Below, piece by piece: positions 58,101-64,000 of a DNA stretch of 64,000 nucleotides. This stretch comes from Sinorhizobium mexicanum (lineage in GTDB: Bacteria; Pseudomonadota; Alphaproteobacteria; Rhizobiales; Rhizobiaceae). The stretch spans positions 3,693,501 through 3,757,500 of the forward strand of contig NZ_CP041238.1 of the NCBI RefSeq assembly GCF_013488225.1. Reading direction: 5' to 3'. The notes under the pieces were generated by a model that saw only the letters and a program-made list of their open reading frames with translations, had not been told where the DNA came from and did not search any database. A program made the translations under genes and the position numbers. Within the stretch, counting starts at the first letter, position 1. Every line of letters begins with the position of its first letter.

Positions 58101-58443
58101 GACACGGACCGGGAAAAGTGGCGTGGCCGTCGCAGGCGTACGTTACAAGGCCTGGCAGCCCGCCACCGGTCTGCATCCGGTCCTGCCGGTCAACACTCCC
58201 CTCACATTCGATATTTATGATACATGGTCGAACCGGGCGATCGGCGGCTGCGTCTATCATGTGGCGCATCCCGGCGGCCGCAACTATGAGACATTTCCGG
58301 TTAACGGCAACGAGGCGGAAGCGCGCCGCCTGGCACGCTTCGAGCCCTGGGGCCACACCACCGGCGGGTATCGGCTTCAACCCGAGGCCCCGCCGGCGGA
58401 ATTTCCGCTGACGCTCGACCTGAGACGTCCGGCAGGAGTGTAG
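55117..58443 (+). CDS. Transglutaminase-like / DUF2126 putative amidoligase fusion
   Basis: The 1108-residue protein has a Bact_transglu_N segment ([18 protein letters not shown], 1-100) and a transglutaminase-like core with triad C180 ([10 protein letters not shown]), H229 ([10 protein letters not shown]) and D245 (GLDPTSG). From about 328 ([13 protein letters not shown]) a DUF2126 domain fills the rest. DUF2126 is predicted to be a glutamine-synthetase-fold COOH-NH2 amidoligase, never assayed to my knowledge. No signal peptide is seen, so it acts in the cytoplasm. The next gene starts one base after its stop. Mycobacterium tuberculosis Rv2566 has, from memory, the same architecture. AGGGGAAAA precedes the ATG. 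Confidence 0.92.
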   Translation: MSIKASIYHLTHYTYDRPVSLTPQIIRLKPAAHSKTKVISHSLKVSPANHFVNLQQDPYGNYLARYVFPDPVTELKIEVDLVADMTVYNPFDFFVEEEAEHWPFGYPEDLSEDLKIYMTPEPIGPRLSQFMESVDRSRQRTVDKIVALNTRLQKEIGYVIRMEAGVQSPEETLGTARGSCRDSSWLLVQILRNLGFAARFVSGYLIQLRPDLKALDGPSGTEYDFTDLHAWAEVYLPGAGWIGLDPTSGLLTGESHVPLAATPHYRNAAPISGEFFGDPDTRSDFAFDMNVARVAEHPRITKPFSDESWEALNALGDEVDRVLAENDVRLTMGGEPTFVSIDDFESDEWNTAAVGPTKRKKADALIRRLRERFAPGGFLHYGQGKWYPGESLPRWTFSLCWRRDGVPIWRQPSLIAEENGRHEITGEDAERLLVAIAGELDVDADMVVPAYEDPAEWIVKEANLPDNVDPSNSKLKDPEERSRLARVFERGLTAPTGYVLPVQAWNARASDRRWMSEKWKTRRGRIFLVPGDSPVGYRLPLGSLPHIAPSAYPYVNPVDPTVSRDDLPNFSESRGRVQPSRFQPSEESPTPLPPSRDEIDGAVRTAISVEPRDGRLCVFMPPTTSIEEYLDLVASTERAAAVLGMPVHIEGYAPPQDERINVIRVAPDPGVIEVNIHPAANWRECVDITTAIHEEARQSRLGTDKFMIDGRHTGTGGGNHVVVGGRSPNDSPFLRRPDLLKSIVLHWQRHPSLSYLFSGLFIGPTSQAPRIDEARHDSLYELEIALAQVPPPGGDRPAPLPWLVDRLFRNLLVDVTGNTHRSEICIDKLFSPDGPTGRLGLIEFRGFEMPPNARMSLAQQLLVRALIARFWKSPIDGGFVRWGTVLHDRFMLPHHVWQDFLDVLADLRTYGFDLRPEWFEAQLEFRFPFCGEVEYEKAKLELRQALEPWHVMGEHGAIGGTVRFVDSSVERLQVKLETANPDRYKVACNGRPVPLTRTGKSGVAVAGVRYKAWQPATGLHPVLPVNTPLTFDIYDTWSNRAIGGCVYHVAHPGGRNYETFPVNGNEAEARRLARFEPWGHTTGGYRLQPEAPPAEFPLTLDLRRPAGV

Positions 58444-60852
58444 ATGGCGAAGAAACAGACGGCAGAGGCGGAAGAAAAGCATCGGCGCGACGGCGACCCG
58501 GTGTTCGGCTATCGCGCCCTTCCGGGAATCGCCGACGAGATGCTCGATCGCGACGGCAATGTCCGGCCGGTCTGGCAGCCGCTACTCTCGGCCCTCGGCC
58601 GCATGGACGAAACGGATCTCGCCAACCGCTTCGCCCGCGCCGATCGCTATTTGCGCGATGCCGGCGTTTTCTATCGGGCCTATGGCGGCCGGGAGAATTC
58701 GGAACGAAGCTGGCCGCTGTCCCACATCCCCGTCCTGATCGACGAGGCGGAATGGGCCGTCGTTTCGCAAGGGCTGATCCAGCGTGCCGAACTGCTCGAG
58801 CGCGTGGTCGCCGATATCTACGGCGAAAACCGCCTGGTCCAGGAGGGCCTGTTGCCCCCCGCGCTCGTCGCCTCCAACCCGGAGTTCCTGCGCCCGCTGG
58901 TCGGTGTCAAACCCGCCGACGGACATTTCCTGCACTTCTGTTCCTTCGAGATCGGACGCGGGCCGGACGGCAATTGGTGGGTGCTTTCCGACCGGACCGA
59001 GGCTCCCTCCGGGGCCGGGTTCGCACTGGAAAACCGCGTTGCGACGACACGCGCCTTTTCCGACCTCTATGCCGAAACCCACGTCCACCGACTAGCGGGC
59101 TTCTTCGGCGCCTTCCGCGATACGCTCCAAGCTCGAAAGCAACATCCGGACGATCGAATTGCCGTCCTTTCGCCCGGCATTGCCAATGAGACCTATTTCG
59201 AGCACGCCTATATCGCCCGCTACCTCGGCTTCATGCTGCTGGAAGGCGAGGACCTGACGGTGGTCGGCGGTCGCGTCATGGTGCGCACGGTTGCCGGCCT
59301 CAAGCCTATCGGCGTGCTCTGGCGCCGCCTCGACGCGGCCTTCGCTGATCCGATCGAACTCAACCAATCCTCCCATATCGGCACGCCCGGCATTGTCGAG
59401 GCGTTGAGGGCCGGCTCCGTCTCGATCGTCAACGCGCTCGGCTCGGGCATCGTCGAGAGCCGCGCCTTTCTCGCCTTCATGCCGGCGATCTGCCGTCACC
59501 TGCTTGGCGAGGAGCAAAGGCTGCCGTCGATCGCCACCTGGTGGTGCGGGCAGCAGGCCGAACGCGACAATGTCGCCGGCAATGTCGAGCGCATGGTGAT
59601 CGGCCCCGCCTATTCGACCCGCCCCTTCTTCGACGACAACGGACAGTCGGTCCTCGGCACGTCCCTGTGCGAGGGTGGCACGTCGGTTTCGGAATGGCTC
59701 GGAACCGGTGGCGGCAAGCTGGTCGGCCAGGAGGTCGTCACACTGTCGACGACCCCTGCCTGGGTGCGCGGCCGGCTGACGCCGCGACCGATGAGCTTGC
59801 GGGTCTTTGCCGCGCGCACACGCGACGGCTGGCAGATCATGCCGGGCGGTTTTGCGCGCATCGGCTCCGGCGACGACGTGGCGGCGATCGCGATGCAGGC
59901 GGGCGGCACGGCCGCCGATGTCTGGATCGTCAGCAACAAGCCGGTCGAGTACACGACGCTGCTCCCGGCCGAAGAGAGCTTCACGCGCAACATGCCGGGC
60001 AGCCTGCCGAGCCGCGCGGCCGACAACCTCTTCTGGCTCGGCCGCTATATCGAGCGGGCGGAAGGCGCTCTCAGGATCCTGCGCGCCTGGCACGGACGCT
60101 TCGCCCAAGCCGCCGACCCCAACATGCCGCTTTTGAAGGACGTCACTGACTACCTGGCGGCTCTCGATATCAACACGCGGCAACCGGTGCCTGACAGCCT
60201 GCTTGCCAATATCGACAGCGCGCTCGTCAGCGCCGGCAATATCCGCGACCGGTTCTCGCCCGACGGGTGGCTGGCTCTCAACGATCTGTCGAGGACGGCG
60301 CGGAAGTTCCGCGCGACGGTGCAGGCCGGCGACGACGCCACGCATGCGATGACCATTCTGTTGCGCAAGCTCGCGGGTTTTGCCGGCCTCGTGCACGAAA
60401 ACATGTACCGCTTCACCGGCTGGCGCTTCCTGTCGATCGGTCGCTACATCGAGCGTGGCCTGCACATGACCCGCCTGCTTGGGCACATGTCGGGACCCGA
60501 AGCTCCGGACGGCGCCTATGACATGCTGCTCGAGATCGGCGACAGCGTCATGACCCACCGCCGCCGCTACAACGTCAATACGGCAGCATTGACCGTCACC
60601 GACCTGCTCGCCCTCGATCCGCTCAATCCGCGTTCGGTTCTTTACCAATTGAACGAGATCAAGACCGAGGTGGAGCTGCTGCCGAACGCGTTCGTCAACG
60701 GTCAGATGTCACCCTTCTACCGCGAGACGATGCGGCTTCATTCCGGCCTTGCGGTGATGACGCCGGAGGCAATGACCGCGACCGTCTACAAGCAACTGGA
60801 ACGGGACCTCGAGAAGCTTTCGAACCTGCTCGCACAAACCTATCTCGGCTAG
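58444..60852 (+). CDS. Circularly permuted ATP-grasp (type 2) / alpha-E fusion protein
   Basis: The 802-residue protein joins two domains often found as separate neighbours. Residues about 30-490 are the DUF404/DUF407 circularly permuted ATP-grasp ligase (LLPPALVASNPEFLRPLVGV, DLTVVGGRVMVRTV). From about 516 (MPGSLPSRAADNLFWLGRYI) to the end is the helical alpha-E/DUF403 domain (FTGWRFLSIGRYIERGLHMT). ATP-grasp ligases join a carboxylate to an amine through an acyl-phosphate. With the upstream amidoligase and the flanking transglutaminases this predicts synthesis of a peptide or amide. Translation is coupled: the ATG follows the preceding stop directly. Confidence 0.93.
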   Translation: MAKKQTAEAEEKHRRDGDPVFGYRALPGIADEMLDRDGNVRPVWQPLLSALGRMDETDLANRFARADRYLRDAGVFYRAYGGRENSERSWPLSHIPVLIDEAEWAVVSQGLIQRAELLERVVADIYGENRLVQEGLLPPALVASNPEFLRPLVGVKPADGHFLHFCSFEIGRGPDGNWWVLSDRTEAPSGAGFALENRVATTRAFSDLYAETHVHRLAGFFGAFRDTLQARKQHPDDRIAVLSPGIANETYFEHAYIARYLGFMLLEGEDLTVVGGRVMVRTVAGLKPIGVLWRRLDAAFADPIELNQSSHIGTPGIVEALRAGSVSIVNALGSGIVESRAFLAFMPAICRHLLGEEQRLPSIATWWCGQQAERDNVAGNVERMVIGPAYSTRPFFDDNGQSVLGTSLCEGGTSVSEWLGTGGGKLVGQEVVTLSTTPAWVRGRLTPRPMSLRVFAARTRDGWQIMPGGFARIGSGDDVAAIAMQAGGTAADVWIVSNKPVEYTTLLPAEESFTRNMPGSLPSRAADNLFWLGRYIERAEGALRILRAWHGRFAQAADPNMPLLKDVTDYLAALDINTRQPVPDSLLANIDSALVSAGNIRDRFSPDGWLALNDLSRTARKFRATVQAGDDATHAMTILLRKLAGFAGLVHENMYRFTGWRFLSIGRYIERGLHMTRLLGHMSGPEAPDGAYDMLLEIGDSVMTHRRRYNVNTAALTVTDLLALDPLNPRSVLYQLNEIKTEVELLPNAFVNGQMSPFYRETMRLHSGLAVMTPEAMTATVYKQLERDLEKLSNLLAQTYLG

Positions 60853-60928
60853 AGCAGGATGAGGAAAGTGTGGGCAGTATTTCTCGCGCATTCTGCGCCA
60901 ACTTATTGGAAACGAAGGGCACGGCTTG

Positions 60929-61807
60929 ATGCTCTACGACATCAACCTGAAGATCACTTACGGTTACGAGGTCCCGGTCGCCGGCGGACGCCATCTCGTA
61001 CGTGTGCTGCCGGCCTCGATCCCCGGTCGTCAACGGCTTGTCGTCGGCTCGATAAGCTGCCAGCCGACCCCCGGCGAACGGGTTGAAAGCGTGGATTTCT
61101 TCGCCAACCCGACCACGTCGATCCTTTTCCGCTCCGTGCATGACAGCCTTGCCATTCGCATGCAGGCACGCGTCCAGGTGGAAGCGCAGGCGCTCACCGC
61201 CGACCTCACGCCGCCGCTTGCGGGTCTTCCAGCACAGCTCGCCGCATGCTGGTCGGTCGATGCGCAGTCGCCGCATCATTTCGTCGGGCCGAGCCCGCTC
61301 CTGCCGGACGCCCCGGAGATCGCGGCCTACGCACGCGCGATCGCCGACGAGGAAATGACGGTGCGGCAGATCGGGACGGCAATCTGCGAGCGCGTCCACC
61401 GCGATTTCTCCTATGATACCGAGGCAACAACCGTGAACACGACGGCCGCGGAAGCCTTCAAGCTCAAGCGCGGTGTCTGCCAAGATTTCACCCATGTGAT
61501 GATCGTCGCTCTTCGCAGCCTCGGCATCCCGGCAGGCTATGTCAGCGGATTCCTCAGAACCTTGCCGCCACCGGGCAAGGAACGGCTGGAGGGCGCCGAC
61601 GCGATGCATGCCTGGGTTCGCTTCTGGTGCGGCAGTGCGGGCGGCTGGATCGAGCTCGACCCGACGAACAATATTCCTGCCGGCACGGATCACATCGTCG
61701 TGGGCCACGGCCGTGACTATGGCGACGTCGCGCCTGTCATCGGCATACTCAAGAGCTATGGCAGCCATACGACCGAACAGGCCGTCGACGTCATTCCCGT
61801 CGGCTGA
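60929..61807 (+). CDS. Transglutaminase-like cysteine protease family protein
   Basis: The 292-residue protein has the Bact_transglu_N domain (1-75, LKITYGYEVPVAGGRHLVRV) and a transglutaminase core with an intact triad, C184 (GVCQDFTHVM), H227 (AMHAWVRF) and D244 (ELDPTNN). Bacterial members act as amidases/peptidases more often than as cross-linkers. It is 76 bp after the ATP-grasp gene, so it is probably the third gene of that operon. The in-frame TTG at 60926 directly precedes the chosen ATG. An Anbu proteasome-like gene, often next in such clusters, is not present here. Confidence 0.92.
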   Translation: MLYDINLKITYGYEVPVAGGRHLVRVLPASIPGRQRLVVGSISCQPTPGERVESVDFFANPTTSILFRSVHDSLAIRMQARVQVEAQALTADLTPPLAGLPAQLAACWSVDAQSPHHFVGPSPLLPDAPEIAAYARAIADEEMTVRQIGTAICERVHRDFSYDTEATTVNTTAAEAFKLKRGVCQDFTHVMIVALRSLGIPAGYVSGFLRTLPPPGKERLEGADAMHAWVRFWCGSAGGWIELDPTNNIPAGTDHIVVGHGRDYGDVAPVIGILKSYGSHTTEQAVDVIPVG

Positions 61808-61983
61808 CCCGAATTGGTACAACCCGCGTCCCGTTTCCGGACAACCAATCGCGAGAAAACCGTTTGAAAGCACGGATTTCCTCCGAAATTCATTAAAATT
61901 CAAACAATTACCTGAACGAGATTGTAATCCATCGCCGCTAATGTCTACCCAAGCTTGCGATGTATTGGTTGGGGTGTGCAAAG

Positions 61984-63249
61984 ATGGGAAGACAATCCAT
62001 GGTAAGACGGTCCTTCGGCATGATGCTGACGGACCGCGGCGGTAATTTCGGAATGATGACGGCGCTGGTGGCGCCGCTGCTATTGGCAGCGGGCGGTGTT
62101 TCCATCGACATGGCCAACATGCTGATGACCAAGAACCAGCTGCAGGACGCCACCGACGCCGCAGCGCTCGCCGCTGCTTCCGCTCTTGTCTCCAACGAAC
62201 AGCCAAACATCGACGCCGCCAAGGCAATCGCGCGCAAATTCCTGAAGGCGCAAATGGCAACGTCGAATTCGGCGGATACCCCGGCCGAGGGCTCGCAGCC
62301 TGGAACGGCGACGGCCCAGTCTACGGACAGCGCAGCGGCCGCTGCCGAGGCGCCGAATTGGGACGATATCAATACCTCGGAGGTGAACATCACCGAGACA
62401 CCCAACGGCGTGAAAGGGAAGTCCTTCAAGGTTTCGATCCTCAACAAGCACCGGATCGAGTTCAACGCGATGACGCGCCTCCTGGGCACGGATTCGATTG
62501 AGCTCGAAACCCGGGCAACGGCGGAAAGCGCAACCGAGAGCAAGAACGCGCTCTCCATGTATCTCGTGCTCGACCGTTCGGGATCGATGGCCTGGAAGAC
62601 GAACACGATCGACACGACGAAGTCCAAGTGCCCCAACTACACGGAGGCGAACTGGAACAAGTATCCGAACCTGTCGGCGACCAGCCCGTGCTACATCACC
62701 AAGGTCAACGCGCTGAAGACCGCTGCAAGCGACCTGTTCGCCCAGCTGATGCTCGCCGATCCGGGATCGATCTATGTTCGCACCGGGGCGGTTTCCTACA
62801 ACGCGTCGCAGGACCCCGCCGGCAGCCTCGCCTGGGGAACGACGGGAGCCGCAGCTTACGTCAATGCGCTGGTCGCGACAGGCGGCACGGCCTCGGGCAA
62901 CGCCTTCAAGACTGCCTACCAGAAGGTGATCGCATCGACGGAAGACACGGCGCACGCCAACAAGAACGGCCAGGTTCCGACGAAATACATCGTCTTCATG
63001 ACCGACGGCGAGAACAACTACGCCAACGACGACACGGTCACCAAGTCCTGGTGCGACACCGCCAAGGCCAACAAGGTTCAGATCTACAGCGTCGCCTTCA
63101 TGGCGCCGGACCGCGGCAAGAAACTGCTGGAATATTGTGCCTCCTCGACCTCGCATTATTTCGAAGCCGAGGAAGCCGCCGACCTCGTTGCCGCCTTCAA
63201 GGCGATCGGCGAACGGGCCTCTGCCATGGTCTCCCGCCTCACTCAATAG
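61984..63249 (+). CDS. TadE/G-like protein with von Willebrand factor A domain
   Basis: The 421-residue protein has an N-terminal membrane segment of the Tad/TadG type (DRGGNFGMMTALVAPLLLAA, then GVSIDMANMLMTKNQLQDAT). An acidic/Ala linker follows, and from about 190 a vWA domain with MIDAS motif DRSGSM at D197-M202 and YIVFMTDGENN. Pairs of Cys lie in the vWA part. TadG-like proteins help anchor Flp pili, but no tad/cpa genes are near, so this may be a free-standing surface adhesin. Starts at 61960, 61984 and 61999 are possible; 61984 has GGGGTG upstream. Confidence 0.82.
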   Translation: MGRQSMVRRSFGMMLTDRGGNFGMMTALVAPLLLAAGGVSIDMANMLMTKNQLQDATDAAALAAASALVSNEQPNIDAAKAIARKFLKAQMATSNSADTPAEGSQPGTATAQSTDSAAAAAEAPNWDDINTSEVNITETPNGVKGKSFKVSILNKHRIEFNAMTRLLGTDSIELETRATAESATESKNALSMYLVLDRSGSMAWKTNTIDTTKSKCPNYTEANWNKYPNLSATSPCYITKVNALKTAASDLFAQLMLADPGSIYVRTGAVSYNASQDPAGSLAWGTTGAAAYVNALVATGGTASGNAFKTAYQKVIASTEDTAHANKNGQVPTKYIVFMTDGENNYANDDTVTKSWCDTAKANKVQIYSVAFMAPDRGKKLLEYCASSTSHYFEAEEAADLVAAFKAIGERASAMVSRLTQ

Positions 63250-63271
63250 TCGACGCGAAACAGCTCTATGC

Positions 63272-63304
63272 ATGCCGTCCGGCCTCGCCGGGCGGCATTT
63301 TTCG
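63272..63304 (+). terminator. Terminator after the vWA gene
   Basis: TGCCGTCCGGC / GCCGGGCGGCA (one G-T pair, loop CTC) is followed by TTTTT. Confidence 0.82.
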
Positions 63305-63417
63305 TTCTGCGCAAGTACATGTTGCAAGCGCTTCGGATCGATGCAAAATTGCCTTAACTCCCGGCCGGCGCCGGCCCGCGGCCTTCCCGCACGCAAAAAG
63401 GCCAAACAGAAAAAGGC

Positions 63418-64000
63418 ATGACAATTCTTATGATGAATCGGCTCTCCACCTCCGAACTGCCGCAACCCGCACCCAGGTCGTCCGAGCCCGGCCAACTCGC
63501 GGTGGAAATCCTCGAACGCCTCAAATACCGCATCGGCAAAGACCCGAAAGTTGCCAAACCGCATGACTGGCTGACGGCCGCCATTCTCGTTGCCCGTGAC
63601 CGCATCACCGACAAGTGGATGGACTCCACCCGCAAGACCTATGCCACCGGCGCCAAACGCGTCTACTACCTGTCGCTCGAGTTCCTCATCGGCCGCTTGA
63701 TGCGCGACGCGATGACGAATATCGGCCTGATGGACGAGATGCGCGATGCGCTGGCGTCGCTCGGCGTCGATATCGACGTGGTCGCGCAACTCGAGCCCGA
63801 CGCAGCACTTGGCAATGGCGGCCTCGGCCGGCTCGCCGCCTGCTTCATGGAGTCCATGGCGACAGTCGACGTGCCCGCCTACGGCTACGGCATCCGCTAC
63901 ATGCATGGCCTGTTCCGCCAGCAAATGGCCGACGGCTGGCAGGTCGAACTGCCCGAGACCTGGCTGGCCCACGGCAATCCCTGGGAATTCGAACGGCGCG
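63418..64000 (+). CDS. glgP: Glycogen phosphorylase, 5' part only
   Basis: The frame is open from 63418 to the right edge, 194 codons so far. The text VYYLSLEFLIGRLMRDAMTN, EPDAALGNGGLGRLAACFMES and YGYGIRYMHGLFRQ is the N-terminal part of the GT35 glycogen/maltodextrin phosphorylases, which release glucose 1-phosphate. ATGs at 63430 and 63433 are also in frame; none has a clear ribosome site. In rhizobia glgP often heads a glycogen gene set, which would lie beyond the window. Confidence 0.93.
   Translation, partial: MTILMMNRLSTSELPQPAPRSSEPGQLAVEILERLKYRIGKDPKVAKPHDWLTAAILVARDRITDKWMDSTRKTYATGAKRVYYLSLEFLIGRLMRDAMTNIGLMDEMRDALASLGVDIDVVAQLEPDAALGNGGLGRLAACFMESMATVDVPAYGYGIRYMHGLFRQQMADGWQVELPETWLAHGNPWEFERR

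Overview
The window is GC-rich alphaproteobacterial DNA and most likely a chromosomal segment of Sinorhizobium/Ensifer. Three things point there: the housekeeping set (homospermidine synthase, a CpdR-type receiver, an Omp10-like lipoprotein, a small heat-shock gene with a ROSE-like leader), codon use, and many rhizobial intergenic palindromes. No rRNA, CRISPR array, transposase, integrase or phage gene was seen. The left edge cuts a DUF882 peptidase-like gene and the right edge cuts glycogen phosphorylase.

Layout. 1-11.5 kb: DUF882 protein, a TacA-like sigma-54 response regulator, oligoendopeptidase PepF, the PabB/PabC folate pair, a PAS-GGDEF diguanylate cyclase, a DUF3445 protein, homospermidine synthase and an Omp10-like lipoprotein. 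11.6-22.6 kb: a GFA protein and many envelope genes (5'-nucleotidase with a LysM tail, ferrochelatase, SPFH/NfeD pair, beta-barrel protein, GalU, MltB-type lytic transglycosylase, DUF459 SGNH hydrolase). 22.8-29.1 kb: gltD and gltB for ammonia assimilation. 29.6-35.6 kb: threonine aldolase, Hsp20 with its RNA thermometer, two candidate small RNAs, an alpha/beta hydrolase, HisN, an N-formylglutamate amidohydrolase and CpdR. 35.9 kb: tRNA-Val(GAC).

36.2-47.0 kb looks accessory. A LacI regulator with two identical perfect operators heads a sugar ABC transporter and a GH63-type hydrolase whose motifs resemble mannosylglycerate/glucosylglycerate hydrolases. A peroxiredoxin-like protein and a 1091-residue zinc-ribbon/adenylyl cyclase/AAA/TPR signalling protein follow. 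47.3-55.0 kb: ilvD, a second GFA protein, a MarR-controlled DUF899-DUF1579-VOC operon, and a divergent LysR/aldo-keto reductase pair.

55.1-61.8 kb is the best candidate for a poorly described system: three co-directional genes encode a transglutaminase-DUF2126 (putative amidoligase) fusion, a circularly permuted ATP-grasp/alpha-E fusion, and a second transglutaminase-like protein with an intact Cys-His-Asp triad. The enzyme set predicts synthesis and trimming of a peptide or amide conjugate, but no substrate gene is visible. A Tad-like von Willebrand factor A protein and the start of glgP end the window.

A dispersed two-hairpin palindrome (about 100 bp, with half-length versions) occurs at least seven times. 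In several places it supplies the stop codon and last residues of the neighbouring gene.
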